64,000 bases of DNA from positions 5,848,501 through 5,912,500 of the forward strand of contig NZ_CP121647.1 of assembly GCF_029714305.1 (NCBI RefSeq), in the 5' to 3' direction. The notes beneath the pieces are model-generated. The model was not told the DNA's origin, did not search any database, and worked only from the letters and a program-made list of their open reading frames with translations. The translations under genes were made by a program, and so were the position numbers. This document shows positions 38,215 through 47,656 of this stretch, in pieces. How positions within the stretch are numbered: position 1 is the stretch's first letter; each line of letters begins with the position of its first letter. Source of the DNA: Bradyrhizobium sp. CB3481. GTDB taxonomy: Bacteria > Pseudomonadota > Alphaproteobacteria > Rhizobiales > Xanthobacteraceae.

Positions 38215-38895
38215 CTAGGCCTGAAGGGAGGGCGCCGCGGCCGGCCGTTTCCGCCCCGCCGGCTTCTTTCCGGCAACCCTGGCCCGGCTGCCGCCGTTCA
38301 GCGATTTGCCGTTCAACGCGTGGCCATTGAGCTTCTTCTTCGTCTTCCGCACGGCCTTCGCCGTCAACTTCTCTTTCAGCTTCGCTTCCGCTTTGGCGAG
38401 CTTCTCGGCCTTCTTCAGCGCCTTGCGCTCTTCCTTGGCCTTCAGCTTCGCCTTCTCTGCGCGGGCCTCGGCGCGCTTCTTCTTGCGCTTGTTCTCGCAG
38501 GCGTCGCATTTGCAGCCGATCGGCTTCAGATAGGCTTTGAAGTAATCGGTGCCGTAGTCGTAGTTGATCTCCTCGCCCGGCTCGATGTTCTTGATGGCGC
38601 GGATGAACACCTTGCGCTTGCGTGGGCGAACGTCGGATTCCGCGTTGGGCCTGCAGGCGTGGTTGATGTAGCGGGCGATGTTCTCGCGGACCGAGCCGTC
38701 GATGGTCCAGCGGTTGGTGAGCTCGAACAGATATTTGTTCTCGATCTCGTCCTCTTCCTTTTTCTTCGAATCCAGCAGCGGCCCGAAGTAGCGGATGATC
38801 TTGGTGCCCTTCTTGATCGGCTTGGTGGCAAAGAGGCCAAGTCCGGTACGGGATCGCCCGACACGATAGGGCTTGTTCGAAGGAATGGACGGCAT
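38215..38895 (-). CDS. SET-domain lysine methyltransferase with H1-like tail
   Basis: 226 residues. SET core: RSRTGLGLFATKPIKKGTKI (SAM-binding GxG), IARYINHACRPNAES (the NHxxxPN motif), EEINYDYGTDYF (catalytic Tyr region), then the post-SET zinc cluster GCKCDACENK. Residues about 140-226 are very rich in Lys and Ala (KKKRAEARAEKAKLKAKEER) and look like histone H1 tails, suggesting DNA binding or a self-substrate. Such SET proteins are typically eukaryotic-like; in bacteria they methylate ribosomal or histone-like proteins or host histones. The frame is intact and base composition fits the neighbours. Converges with the upstream small gene, with 4 bp between stops. Confidence 0.85.
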   Translation of the reverse strand: MPSIPSNKPYRVGRSRTGLGLFATKPIKKGTKIIRYFGPLLDSKKKEEDEIENKYLFELTNRWTIDGSVRENIARYINHACRPNAESDVRPRKRKVFIRAIKNIEPGEEINYDYGTDYFKAYLKPIGCKCDACENKRKKKRAEARAEKAKLKAKEERKALKKAEKLAKAEAKLKEKLTAKAVRKTKKKLNGHALNGKSLNGGSRARVAGKKPAGRKRPAAAPSLQA

Positions 38896-39036
38896 GACGA
38901 CTGGATGACTACGCGTTCGGTAAAGGACGGAAATGCGAAGCCGACCTTCTAGGACGATTCCGCGGCAAAGTCAGGTGTTTCGTACCTTTGCCATGAACCT
39001 TCCCCAGATTGCGCACGTCTGATCCCTGGAAGTTCC

Positions 39037-39675
39037 ATGCGAGACGTGCAGATGAAACGCGTAACCCACCGGCAGCCCGGCGCGCCGGCCGCTGCGGCCC
39101 TGTTTGCCGCTGCAATTTGCCTGATTTCACCGGCTGGCGCCCAAACATTCAGCAGCAGCTACACCTCGACCGCGCCGAAGGACTGCCGCACCATCGGCAA
39201 GCCCGGGGACAATGCCAGCGTGGCGCAGGTCTGCCCCGGCAAAGCGGAGCTGGTGGTGGTAGTCAGCGAGGACGATCTGCGCCAGACCGTCTCGGTGGGG
39301 CCGAGCCGCGCCGCCGCCGCCAAGGAGCCGGCCGCGGAGACCTGGTTTGCCCCCTTCAATTCCACCGCCAACACCGTCGAATGGCGGGCGGTGGACGGCA
39401 AGCCGTTCGCGATCATTCAGCGCTGGATGATCTCCGACAGCGAGCAACCAGACAAAGCCGGAACCCCCGTCTCGAAGCCGATGCTCGCGGTGACCCGGCT
39501 GCCGCCGGGGCCGGTATGCCATGTCGCCTATATCGACGGCCAGGCCAACCGCAACGCCAACGAGCTGGCCCGCCAGGCCGCGGACGAATTCGCCCGCGAT
39601 TTCAAGTGCGGCAAGGACGAAGTGAAGGTGATCGGCGAGCGCGGCCGCGCGGTGGACATGGCCAAGCCGCGATGA
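39037..39675 (+). CDS. Exported hypothetical protein
   Basis: 212 residues (ATG 39052 possible). The signal segment APAAAALFAAAICLISPAGA ends before QTFSSSYTS. The mature part has three or four Cys (KDCRTIG, QVCPG, PVCHVAY, FKCGKDE), giving probable disulfides. Conserved-looking blocks are WFAPFNSTANTVEWRAVDGK and PFAIIQRWMISD. No function known to me. Confidence 0.65.
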   Translation: MRDVQMKRVTHRQPGAPAAAALFAAAICLISPAGAQTFSSSYTSTAPKDCRTIGKPGDNASVAQVCPGKAELVVVVSEDDLRQTVSVGPSRAAAAKEPAAETWFAPFNSTANTVEWRAVDGKPFAIIQRWMISDSEQPDKAGTPVSKPMLAVTRLPPGPVCHVAYIDGQANRNANELARQAADEFARDFKCGKDEVKVIGERGRAVDMAKPR

Positions 39676-39777
39676 GATATAGTCCGGCACTTTATCGCCG
39701 TATTAACGTCAAAGCTTCAGGCTTGAGTTGCCGGGCATTGTGAATCCAGGCTTTAGCCGCGTCGTCAAAGGGGGGCA

Positions 39778-40137
39778 GTGGTGCACATAAAACTCATTGC
39801 TCTGTTGTTGGCCTGCGGCGCCCTCTCCGGCTGCTGCGCCTCCGGCACCGGCTGCTCGACGACACCGACCGTCGGCGCGCCGATTGCCTGGGATGGGCTG
39901 GGCGAAGCGCCGACGGCAGATGGCGATCAGGCCGCGCCGGCCAAGCCGAAGCGACGGACCGCGCGCAATCGCGATCGCGAGATCATTCTCGGCCCGCTGA
40001 ATGATGTCCCGTCCAAGGAAGCGTCGACCAGATCGGACGCCAGGGCGCGATACGATGAGTGGACGCGGCTACCCAATGAGGATCCGGAAGCCGATGCGAG
40101 GCTGAAGCGGCAAATCAAGATTTGCCAGAATTGCTGA
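39778..40137 (+). CDS. Small lipoprotein-like protein
   Basis: 119 residues, GTG start at 39778 (second GTG directly after). Signal IALLLACGALSGCCASG with a lipobox LSGC makes it a candidate outer-membrane or periplasmic lipoprotein. The remainder is charged and low in hydrophobics (AKPKRRTARNRDREIILGPL). It could be a conserved rhizobial protein of unknown role. Confidence 0.55.
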   Translation: MVHIKLIALLLACGALSGCCASGTGCSTTPTVGAPIAWDGLGEAPTADGDQAAPAKPKRRTARNRDREIILGPLNDVPSKEASTRSDARARYDEWTRLPNEDPEADARLKRQIKICQNC

Positions 40138-40220
40138 GCGGCAAGTCGCGGCCAGTTCTGCGAGCATCTGCCGGGCGACCGGCCCCCACTTACTGCCCTT
40201 CTCCTCACGTAGCCTTGCTC

Positions 40221-40946
40221 CTAGGCGGCTGGCGGTCGCGGCACGGTCGAGCGCAGCATCGCGTCGAGGAGCTGCTCGACCCCGGTGCCGTCGGGCAGCC
40301 GATGCAAGATGTCCTTTAGCCGCCCGTCGAGCAGCAGCATGGTGAAGCCGTGCACCAGCGACCAGGCGCGAGCGATCGCCGCCGCCTGGTCGAGCGAGAG
40401 CGCCTCCAGGGCTTCGCCGGTCAGCTTCTCGTTGCGGCTAAGGCTGACCGCGGTCGCCAGCCCCTCGAACGAGGCGGTCGCCGCCTCATGCAGCGATGGC
40501 CGCGTCATGTCGAGCCGCTCGGTCCGGAACATCAGCCCGTACATGCCAGGGCGCGCTCGCGCATAGGCGACATAGGCCTTGGCGCGCGCCATCGCCTTCA
40601 TCAGCGGCAGCGTTTCGGTATTGCCCGCTGCGATCATCGCTTCGTTGAAGCGGCGAAAACCGATAGCGGCAAGCTCGCTCAACAGCCCCGTGAGATCGCC
40701 GAAATGATGCGTCGGCGCCGCGTGCGAGACGCCGGCCTCGCGCGCCACCGCCCGCAGCGTCAGGCCAGGCAGCCCTTCGCGCTCCAGCACGCGCTCGGCC
40801 GCAGCCAGCAAAGCGTCGTGCAGATCGCCATGGTGATAAGGAGTCTCGCCCGCCGGGCGCCGCCGCCGGGCGGCCGGCCTTTCGGCCGCGGCTCTTGCCG
40901 GCTTGCGCCTTACGGCGGGACGGCTCGCTCTTGATGTTCTTGTCAT
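40221..40946 (-). CDS. TetR-family repressor (WHG-type C-terminal domain)
   Basis: 241 residues from ATG 40946. A basic disordered leader (RRKPARAAAERPAARRRRP) precedes the HTH: LLAAAERVLEREGLPGLTLR, AVAREAGVSHAAPTHHFGDL, the classic TetR helix-turn-helix with the HxHF variant of YYHF. The C-terminal ligand domain includes GMYGLMFRTE and ARAWSLVHGFTMLLLDGRL (WHG block). It is divergent from the carotenoid oxygenase, and two copies of TTTAC-N3-GTAAA lie between. The same sites occur upstream of the 42700 operon, so its regulon includes both. Ligand likely hydrophobic, unknown. Confidence 0.85.
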   Translation of the reverse strand: MTRTSRASRPAVRRKPARAAAERPAARRRRPAGETPYHHGDLHDALLAAAERVLEREGLPGLTLRAVAREAGVSHAAPTHHFGDLTGLLSELAAIGFRRFNEAMIAAGNTETLPLMKAMARAKAYVAYARARPGMYGLMFRTERLDMTRPSLHEAATASFEGLATAVSLSRNEKLTGEALEALSLDQAAAIARAWSLVHGFTMLLLDGRLKDILHRLPDGTGVEQLLDAMLRSTVPRPPAA

Positions 40947-40967
40947 CGATTCCTTATAGCTGCAATT

Positions 40968-41034
40968 TTTACAGTGTAAAGATTTTGCTTGACGGCGCCT
41001 CGCAACATCCCTACTGATATCTTTACGATGTAAA
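40968..41034. promoter_or_regulatory. TetR operator pair and promoter for the carotenoid oxygenase
   Basis: TTTACAGTGTAAA at 40968-40980 and TTTACGATGTAAA at 41022-41034, 54 bp apart. Between them is TTGACG, 17 bases, TACTGA, a good -35/-10 pair; the second operator abuts the -10, so binding would block transcription. GGAGGAG precedes the 41058 ATG. Confidence 0.75.
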
Positions 41035-41057
41035 GATAAGATCGGAGGAGACGCGAG

Positions 41058-42461
41058 ATGCTCGAGCAGGTAAAGACCGAGACAGCACGGACCAATCTGG
41101 CGCCGATCCCGATGGAATGTGACGCGCCGCATCTCAAGGTATCAGGCGAGTTGCCGCGCGAGCTCAACGGCACGCTCTACCGCAACGGCCCCAACCCGCA
41201 GTTCGATGCGCCGGGCGCTCATTGGTTCGTCGGCGACGGCATGCTGCACGCCTTTCATCTGGAGAATGGCCGCGCCAGCTACCGCAATCGCTGGGTCCGC
41301 ACCCCGAAATGGCTGGCCGAGCATGACGCCGGCCGCGCCCTGTTCGGCGGATTCGGCCGCAAGCTGCCGGGTGCGCCCGCCGGCATTACCGACGACGGCG
41401 GCGTCGCCAACACCAACATCATCTTCCATGCCGGCAAGCTTTTGGCGCTGGAGGAAGGCCATCTGCCGACCGAGATCGAGCCCGGCACGCTCGAGCGAAC
41501 AGGCTATTGCGACTACAACGGCGCCATCAAGGGGCCCTTCACCGCGCATCCCAAGATCGATCCGGCGACCGGCGAGATGGTATTCTTCGGCTACAATGCC
41601 AAAGGCCCTCTCACACCCGCCCTCTCCTTCGGGTCGGTCAATGCCGCTGGCGTCGTGACGCGGTTCGACCGCTTCGAGGCGCCCTATGCCAGCATGGTGC
41701 ATGACTTCATCGTCACCGAAAATCATCTGCTGTTTCCGATCCTGCCCATTGCCGGCAGCATGGAGCGGGCGATGCGCGGTGGACCGCCCTACGCCTGGGA
41801 GCCGGAGAAAGGCGCCTATGTCGGCGTCATGAAGCGCAACGGCCCGGCGAAGGATCTGGTCTGGTTCCGCGCCGAGAACTGCTACGTCTTCCACGTCATG
41901 AATGCGTGGGAAGAAGGCAGCCGCATCATTGCCGACGTGATGCAGTTCGAGGAAGCGCCGCTGTTCCCCCACCCCGACGGCTCGAAGACCGATCCGCAGA
42001 AATCGCGGGCGCGATATTGCCGCTGGACCTTCGATCTATCAGGCAATACCGACCGCTTCACGCAAACCTATCTCGACGATATCACCGGTGAATTTCCGCG
42101 CATCGACGATCGCCGTGCCGGCCTTTCGAACAGCCATGGCTGGTATGCCTGCGCCAATCCTGACCTGCCGATGTTCGGCGCGCTAAGCGGCATCGTCCAT
42201 GTCGACGGCAAGGGCAAGCGCCTCGGCCACTACCTGCTACCTGCCGGCGATACGATTTCCGAGCCGGTGTTCGTGGAGCGCGGCCCTGATGCCGCAGAAG
42301 GTGACGGCTGGCTGCTGGCAGCCGTCTGGCGCGCGCGGGAGAACCGCAGCGATCTGGCGGTGTTCAACGCACAGGACGTCGAAGCCGGTCCGGTCGCGCT
42401 GGTGCATCTCGGCCACCGTGTGCCGGATGGCTTTCACGGCAACTGGGTGAGCGCGGAATAA
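41058..42461 (+). CDS. Carotenoid oxygenase (RPE65/CCD family)
   Basis: 467 residues. Non-heme iron dioxygenase cleaving a carotenoid or stilbene double bond. The four iron ligands are H164 (FTAHPKID), H215 (SMVHDF), H279 (CYVFHVMNAWEE) and H460 (DGFHGNW). N-terminal LNGTLYRNGPNPQFD and HWFVGDGMLHAFHLENG are standard family blocks. Overall it resembles bacterial lignostilbene and apocarotenoid dioxygenases. No signal peptide. Controlled by the TetR repressor next door through the operator pair; ATG 41058 is preceded by GGAGGAG. Substrate cannot be deduced. Confidence 0.9.
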   Translation: MLEQVKTETARTNLAPIPMECDAPHLKVSGELPRELNGTLYRNGPNPQFDAPGAHWFVGDGMLHAFHLENGRASYRNRWVRTPKWLAEHDAGRALFGGFGRKLPGAPAGITDDGGVANTNIIFHAGKLLALEEGHLPTEIEPGTLERTGYCDYNGAIKGPFTAHPKIDPATGEMVFFGYNAKGPLTPALSFGSVNAAGVVTRFDRFEAPYASMVHDFIVTENHLLFPILPIAGSMERAMRGGPPYAWEPEKGAYVGVMKRNGPAKDLVWFRAENCYVFHVMNAWEEGSRIIADVMQFEEAPLFPHPDGSKTDPQKSRARYCRWTFDLSGNTDRFTQTYLDDITGEFPRIDDRRAGLSNSHGWYACANPDLPMFGALSGIVHVDGKGKRLGHYLLPAGDTISEPVFVERGPDAAEGDGWLLAAVWRARENRSDLAVFNAQDVEAGPVALVHLGHRVPDGFHGNWVSAE

Positions 42462-42465
42462 GGCG

Positions 42466-42573
42466 CACGTCATTCCGGGATGGTCCGCAGGACCAGACCT
42501 CAGGTGCGCAATTGCGCACCGGGGAATCTCGAGATTCCGGGTCGATACTGACGCATCGCCCCGGAATTACGTC
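42466..42573. repeat. Interspersed palindrome, CATTCCGGGA family, copy 1
   Basis: Opens CGTCATTCCGGGATGGTCC, has a central GAATCTCGAGATTCCGGG core, and closes CCGGAATTACG. Copies 2 and 3 are at 49842-49924 and 57818-57895. Confidence 0.8.
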
Positions 42574-42612
42574 GTTGAATGCACAGAGCTTTTGGCGGTC
42601 ATATCCCACATT

Positions 42613-42678
42613 TTGACACTGTAAAGATTTTCCTTGACGGCGACAGCCCGCGGCCCTACGGTATCTTTACGATGTAAA
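42613..42678. promoter_or_regulatory. Second TetR-type operator pair and promoter
   Basis: TTGACACTGTAAA at 42613-42625 (one arm degenerate) and TTTACGATGTAAA at 42666-42678, 53 bp apart, with TTGACG, 17 bases, TACGGT between. Layout and promoter match the pair at 40968-41034 almost exactly. Drives the membrane-protein operon starting at 42700. Confidence 0.75.
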
Positions 42679-42699
42679 GATTAGCTCCGAGAGCCTGCC

Positions 42700-43278
42700 A
42701 TGACCATCTTCCTGATCCTCGCCCCCTTCGGCTCGTTTGCCCTGCTGATGCTGGTGACCTCGGCCAAGATCGGCCTTTTCGTAGCGGCCGCGATCTGTCT
42801 TGCCGTCATCGGCATCGATGTCTATCGCGGCCGCTCGATCAAGCTGCTTGGCGCGGGCTCTGCCGTCATGTTCACCGCACTCGGAACTTACGTCGCATTG
42901 GTCGATCCGAAACTCAGCCATTCGGCCGTCAAGCTGATCGTCGATATCGGCGTGCTCGCGATCTCGCTCATCTCGCTGATCATCCGCAAGCCGTTCATCC
43001 TGCAATATGCGCTTGAAGAGGTTGATGCCGAGACGGCCAAGCAGCCCGGTTTTCTGAAGGCGGTCTATCTCATCACCTGGGCCTGGAACGCGGCGTTCGT
43101 CCTGATGATCATCGGTAACATGCTGACGATCTACGTGTCGGGCCTGCCGCTATGGTCCAGCCTGGTGATCGCCTTCGCTGCACGTAACAGTGCTGCCTAT
43201 TTCACGGCTTGGTATCCACAATATCGCAAGGCGAAGTATGGTACGCCGCCTGCGAACGCCCTTCCCGGCACCCACTGA
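42700..43278 (+). CDS. Hypothetical multi-TM membrane protein of the TetR regulon
   Basis: 192 residues with about five or six hydrophobic helices (FLILAPFGSFALLMLVTSAK, IGLFVAAAICLAVIGIDVY, LLGAGSAVMFTALGTYVALV, LIVDIGVLAISLISLIIRKP, LITWAWNAAFVLMIIGNMLT). It shares an internal RKPFILQYA/SAAYFTAWYPQYRK pattern not known to me. Lies 22 bp downstream of the operator copy and 43 bp before an IspZ/YciB-like gene, so an operon is likely. Function unknown. Confidence 0.75.
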   Translation: MTIFLILAPFGSFALLMLVTSAKIGLFVAAAICLAVIGIDVYRGRSIKLLGAGSAVMFTALGTYVALVDPKLSHSAVKLIVDIGVLAISLISLIIRKPFILQYALEEVDAETAKQPGFLKAVYLITWAWNAAFVLMIIGNMLTIYVSGLPLWSSLVIAFAARNSAAYFTAWYPQYRKAKYGTPPANALPGTH

Positions 43279-43321
43279 CCTAAGACCACCCGTCACAACA
43301 CGATCAGCAGAGAGCATCACG

Positions 43322-43879
43322 ATGAAGGACGTATTCGCCAGACTGGGCGCCGATTTTTTCTCCACCATCGTGTTCATCGCGATCTATCTCGCGACCGACA
43401 ACGTCCTGCTGGCGACGGGCGTCGCGATTGCGGGCGCGATAGGCCAGGTGATCTACTCGCGCCTCAAGGGCAAGGAGCTCGGGTACATGACATGGGCGAG
43501 CCTTGCGCTCGTCATCGTGCTCGGCAGCGCGACGCTATTGACCCACGATCCGCGCTTCGTGCTGGCAAAACCTGCGATCGGGCATTTCGCGATCGGCGCC
43601 ATCATGCTCAAGCGCGGCTGGATGCTGCGCTACATGCCGCCGATCGTGTCGCAGACCATTCCGGAATACGTCACCTTCGCAGGCTATGCCTGGGCCGCCC
43701 TATGCTTCGTGCTGGCCGCCGGCACCATCGGCATCGCGATGATCGGCGACATGAAGCTGTGGACGTTCTATGTGACGGTCGTGCTGGTCGGCGCCAAGAT
43801 CGCCGCCTTTGCGATTCAATACGTCGCGTTTCGTATTTTGGTCGGCAGCCGGCTTCGCGCTGCCGCCCAGCGCGCCTGA
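43322..43879 (+). CDS. Inner-membrane protein of the YciB/septation protein A type
   Basis: 185 residues from ATG 43322. Five or so TM segments: FSTIVFIAIYLATDNVLLAT, GVAIAGAIGQVIYSRLKGKE, TWASLALVIVLGSATLLT, the GYAWAALCFVLAAGTIGIAM block and VVLVGAKIAAFAIQYVAFRI. The order, length and charged loops resemble the IspZ/YciB family, which influences septation and envelope integrity. It is the second gene of the TetR-controlled unit. The similarity is by pattern only. Confidence 0.65.
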   Translation: MKDVFARLGADFFSTIVFIAIYLATDNVLLATGVAIAGAIGQVIYSRLKGKELGYMTWASLALVIVLGSATLLTHDPRFVLAKPAIGHFAIGAIMLKRGWMLRYMPPIVSQTIPEYVTFAGYAWAALCFVLAAGTIGIAMIGDMKLWTFYVTVVLVGAKIAAFAIQYVAFRILVGSRLRAAAQRA

Positions 43880-44006
43880 AAAATACGCGGCAAAAGGACG
43901 CTTGAGGCGGTTGGGCTTGTGTGGCGAGATAGGCTATACCGCCGATCGAGTTTTGGCGGATCTCGCAAGCCATTCCGGTTTGCCGGGAAAATGTCGGGAG
44001 ACAAAG

Positions 44007-44303
44007 ATGGCCGTGGACGGAAACTGGAATATCACCATGAGCACGCCGATGGGTGAGCGCAAGGCGACGCTGTCGCTGAAGAGCGCCGGCGGCGCGCTCA
44101 CGGGCACGCAGGGCGCCGACGGCAATTCCGGCGAGATTTTTGACGGCACCGTCAACGGCGACGACGTTGCCTGGAAGATTTCCATCACCAACCCGATGCC
44201 GCTCACCCTGGAGTTCACCGGCAAGGTTTCCGGCGACAGCATGTCCGGCGAAATGGGGATTGGCCCGATGGGCAGCTTCCCGTTCACGGGATCGCGGGCC
44301 TGA
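44007..44303 (+). CDS. Small beta-rich protein of unknown function
   Basis: 98 residues from ATG 44007 (GGGAGAC upstream). Repeats of short beta strands rich in Gly/Thr (GNWNITMSTPMGERKATLSL, GALTGTQGADGNSGEIFDGT) resemble a small calycin-like or avidin-like domain. Its stop overlaps a possible ATG of the next gene. Confidence 0.65.
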   Translation: MAVDGNWNITMSTPMGERKATLSLKSAGGALTGTQGADGNSGEIFDGTVNGDDVAWKISITNPMPLTLEFTGKVSGDSMSGEMGIGPMGSFPFTGSRA

Positions 44304-44341
44304 TGGATCGGGAGACTCCGCGTCTCCTCCTTCTCTCATCC

Positions 44342-45310
44342 ATGCACAAGACGATTTTCGCTAAGATCGCCGCCCTCGTCTCACTGGCGGGTGCGGCGAT
44401 TGCGCAAGCGCCGGCGGGCGAACCGGCCTGGCGCAAGAGCGCGCTTCCCCTGGTGCCACCGGATCACGTCGCAGGCGAAGCCTATCGCACCGATGAAGCC
44501 GCGATGACCGGCTATCTCGCGGTCTATCCCGCCAATGCAAACGATCCGAAATCGCCGGCAAGCGTATTCGCGCCGCGGCAGGTGCTCGTCGTCAGGCTGA
44601 TGCGCGAGGATGGTGCACTGCGCGCCGCATCGGCGGAATTGCAGCCGCGTACAGATCCGACGCGCGGCAATCGCGACACCACCATGACCGATCCGGACGG
44701 CGAGGAACGCGAGTACGACAGGCAGGACGCCGAACTCGCGGCTGGCCGTGCGAAGCTGCCCGCGGGTACCGAGCCCTGTAGCCTCGGCGCATGGTCGGAG
44801 GACCGCGATCCCAAGGGCCTGAACGTGCGCGCCGAGCCTTCGGTGAAGGCACGCGTGGTTGGCACGCTGCCGCCGCCCTACCGGCTGAAGATGGGCGGCG
44901 CCGAGAACACGCCCGAAGGCGGCTGGCTGACCGAATTCCGAATCATCGGCTTCAAGGAGGGCTGGTTCCTGATCGAGGGTGCCAAGCCGCCGGGCAAGGA
45001 ATATGAGGACGAAAACAGATACCCGCGCAACGCGCCAAAACCCTATTCGGGACGCGGCTGGGTCGCCGCCAACAAGGTTGGCGCCAGCTACGCCAATGGC
45101 GGCACGCGCATGGGCGGGTTATTCCAGGCCCCGTTCGTCGATGCACAGTGGACGCCCGCGGGACGCAAGCTCGGCGGCACGCTGGATACCGATGGCGGCC
45201 CGAAACGCATCCTCGCCTGCAGCGGCCACTGGGGACTGGTGGAAAGCCACGACGGCGTGCGCGGCTGGTGGCGCGCGCTGTGCAACAACCAGGTCACGAA
45301 CTGCAGTTGA
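44342..45310 (+). CDS. Exported SH3-domain protein
   Basis: 322 residues from ATG 44342, with signal peptide KTIFAKIAALVSLAGAAIAQ. The C-terminal half contains a bacterial SH3 domain, GLNVRAEPSVKARVVGTLPP, then a region with TRMGGLFQAPFVDAQWTPAG and a Cys pair (ILACSGHWG, RALCNNQVTNCS). It could bind peptidoglycan or another periplasmic partner. A start at 44303 would place a polar leader before the signal, so 44342 is preferred. Confidence 0.7.
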   Translation: MHKTIFAKIAALVSLAGAAIAQAPAGEPAWRKSALPLVPPDHVAGEAYRTDEAAMTGYLAVYPANANDPKSPASVFAPRQVLVVRLMREDGALRAASAELQPRTDPTRGNRDTTMTDPDGEEREYDRQDAELAAGRAKLPAGTEPCSLGAWSEDRDPKGLNVRAEPSVKARVVGTLPPPYRLKMGGAENTPEGGWLTEFRIIGFKEGWFLIEGAKPPGKEYEDENRYPRNAPKPYSGRGWVAANKVGASYANGGTRMGGLFQAPFVDAQWTPAGRKLGGTLDTDGGPKRILACSGHWGLVESHDGVRGWWRALCNNQVTNCS

Positions 45311-45338
45311 GCTGACCGTTTCGGCCGGTGCAATGCCG

Positions 45339-46007
45339 TCAGAACCAGATCCGCATCGGCAAGCCGTGCGCATCCGGCAGCGGCGATCCCACGCTGCCTG
45401 CAGGTTCGCGCGCGGCAATCGCCATCGCGCAGGCGTCCAGGACATCGTCACGCTTGGCACCACTTCCAATCCGCGTTGCGGTGAGCCACCGGTCGATGTC
45501 GCGAAATCCGCTTCGCTTGAGCAATTTCCGCCGAAGGCTATCTCCCTCCACGGACTTCTTCGGCGGCAAGGGCTTGTTGTCGTTCAATCGCAGAAATACC
45601 AGCTCCGGATGGGCCTCACGAATATCGTGGGCGCGATTGGCCTGCACGAACGTATCGACTTCCATGATCTTCGGCCCGAGATGCCAGAGCTGACGCGATA
45701 CGCGCTTCTGGCCACGCTGCAAGGCACCGCGATTGGCACGGTCCGGATCGGAAAAATCGGTCCACAGCCAGCGCCGTGCGCCGGTGAACACACGCGAAGA
45801 ATGCGGCCGTAGTCGCTCGCGGGCGAGGAGGTCACAGGCCCGCTCGCCGTCATCGGTCATGCCGATAGGAATGTCGATCGCGGCGCGGTCAAAGCCGACG
45901 GACAGCGCATCGGCAATGTCGCAACAAAATCTGATCTCGTGAAGGTCGCCGTCGAGCAGCACGGCGACCCAGCCTCTGCTGAAGCCGTCGAGGCCAAGCG
46001 CCCTCAC
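45339..46007 (-). CDS. DUF429 domain protein (RNase H-like fold)
   Basis: 222 residues, GTG start at 46007 overlapping the fumarase stop (GTGA), so the two are co-transcribed. [18 protein letters not shown] at the start, [20 protein letters not shown] in the middle and [15 protein letters not shown] near the C-terminus give the three acidic positions (D6, D43 and the DDVLDA pair) of the predicted RNase H-like nuclease family. The biological role of the family is unknown. Confidence 0.8.
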   Translation of the reverse strand: MRALGLDGFSRGWVAVLLDGDLHEIRFCCDIADALSVGFDRAAIDIPIGMTDDGERACDLLARERLRPHSSRVFTGARRWLWTDFSDPDRANRGALQRGQKRVSRQLWHLGPKIMEVDTFVQANRAHDIREAHPELVFLRLNDNKPLPPKKSVEGDSLRRKLLKRSGFRDIDRWLTATRIGSGAKRDDVLDACAMAIAAREPAGSVGSPLPDAHGLPMRIWF

Positions 46008-47656
46008 CCCAGGTTCAATTCCTTGAAGAAGTCATTGCCCTTGTCGTCGATGATGATGAAGGCCGGGAAATCCACCACCTCGATACGCCAGATCGCTTCC
46101 ATGCCGAGCTCGGGATATTCGACGACCTCGACCTTCTTGATGCAGTGCTCGGCGAGGTTAGCCGCCGCGCCGCCGATCGAACCGAGATAGAAGCCGCCGT
46201 GCTTCTTGCAGGCTTCGCGCACCGCGACTGCACGGTTACCCTTCGCGACCATCACCATCGAGCCGCCGGCGGCCTGGAACTGGTTGACGAATGAATCCAT
46301 CCGCCCCGCGGTGGTCGGACCGAACGCGCCGGAGGCATAGCCGTCGGGCGTCTTGGCGGGACCGGCGTAATAGACCGGATGGTTCTTGAAATACTCCGGC
46401 AGCGGCTCGCCCTTCTCCAGCCGCTCGCGCAACTTGGCGTGGGCGGAATCGCGCGCCACGATCATGGTGCCAGTCATCGAGACGCGGGTCTTGATCGGAT
46501 AATTCGACAACGTCGCCAGAATTTCCTTCATCGGCTTGTTGAGGTCGATCTTGACCACCTCGCCGCCAAGTGACTGCTCGACTTCAGGCAGATACTGCGC
46601 CGGATTATGCTCGAGCTCCTCGAGATAGACGCCGTCCTTGGTGATCTTGCCAAGCACCTGGCGGTCCGCCGAACAGGAGACGCCAAGCCCGATCGGGAGC
46701 GAGGCGCCGTGGCGCGGCATCCGGATCACGCGCACGTCGTGGCAGAAATATTTTCCGCCGAACTGCGCGCCGACGCCGAGCGACTGCGTCATCTTGAGAA
46801 TTTCCTGCTCCATCTCCAGATCGCGGAACGCGTTGCCGTCGGCCGAGCCCTGGGTCGGCAGCGCATCGAGATAGCGTGCGGACGCCAGCTTCACCGTCTT
46901 CATGCACAGTTCGGCCGAGGTGCCGCCGATCACGATCGCAAGGTGATATGGCGGGCATGCCGCGGTGCCGAGCGTCAGCACCTTCTCCTTCAAAAACGCC
47001 AGCAGGCGGTCTTTGGTCAAAACCGATGGCGTTGCCTGGAACAGAAAACTCTTGTTGGCGCTTCCGCCGCCCTTGGCCATGAACATGAACTTGTAGGCGT
47101 CGTCGCCCTCGGCGTAGATCTCGCACTGCGCCGGCATGTTATTGGCGGTGTTCTTTTCCTCGTACATCGAGAGCGGCGCCACCTGCGAATAGCGCAGGTT
47201 ACGGCGCAGGTAAGCATCGCGCGCGCCTTCCGAGAGCGCAGCCTCGTCGTCGCCGTCAGTGATGACGTTGCAGCCCTTCTTGCCCATGATGATCGCGGTG
47301 CCGGTATCCTGGCACATCGGCAGCACGCCACCGGCGGCAATGTTGGCGTTCTTCAGGAAGTCAAAAGCGACGAACTTGTCGTTGTCGCTGGCCTCCTTGT
47401 CTTCCAGGATCGAGCGGAGCTGCTTCAGATGGCCCGGCCGCAGGTAATGATTGATGTCGCCGAAGGCAGCTTCCGACAGCGCCCGCAGCGCCTCGCGCGA
47501 GACCACCAGCATGTCCTTGCCGAGCACCTTCTCGACCCGCACGCCCTCGGTCGTGATCTTCTTGTAGGGCGTGGTATCAGGCCCCAGCGGAAACAGCGGC
47601 GTGTGCTTGTAGGGCGGAACGGGCTTCTGGTCGGGAAAAGCAGTCGGGGCGTTCAT
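46004..47656 (-). CDS. fumA: Class I (iron-sulfur) fumarate hydratase
   Basis: 550 residues; reversible hydration of fumarate to malate in the TCA cycle. Class I enzymes use a 4Fe-4S cluster bound by three Cys: here in [24 protein letters not shown] and a third Cys region. The N-terminal alpha half and C-terminal beta half are fused ([40 protein letters not shown]). Length is normal. Followed by a DUF429 gene with overlapping ends. Oxygen-sensitive enzyme, so a class II FumC may exist elsewhere. Confidence 0.92.
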   Translation of the reverse strand: MNAPTAFPDQKPVPPYKHTPLFPLGPDTTPYKKITTEGVRVEKVLGKDMLVVSREALRALSEAAFGDINHYLRPGHLKQLRSILEDKEASDNDKFVAFDFLKNANIAAGGVLPMCQDTGTAIIMGKKGCNVITDGDDEAALSEGARDAYLRRNLRYSQVAPLSMYEEKNTANNMPAQCEIYAEGDDAYKFMFMAKGGGSANKSFLFQATPSVLTKDRLLAFLKEKVLTLGTAACPPYHLAIVIGGTSAELCMKTVKLASARYLDALPTQGSADGNAFRDLEMEQEILKMTQSLGVGAQFGGKYFCHDVRVIRMPRHGASLPIGLGVSCSADRQVLGKITKDGVYLEELEHNPAQYLPEVEQSLGGEVVKIDLNKPMKEILATLSNYPIKTRVSMTGTMIVARDSAHAKLRERLEKGEPLPEYFKNHPVYYAGPAKTPDGYASGAFGPTTAGRMDSFVNQFQAAGGSMVMVAKGNRAVAVREACKKHGGFYLGSIGGAAANLAEHCIKKVEVVEYPELGMEAIWRIEVVDFPAFIIIDDKGNDFFKELNLG

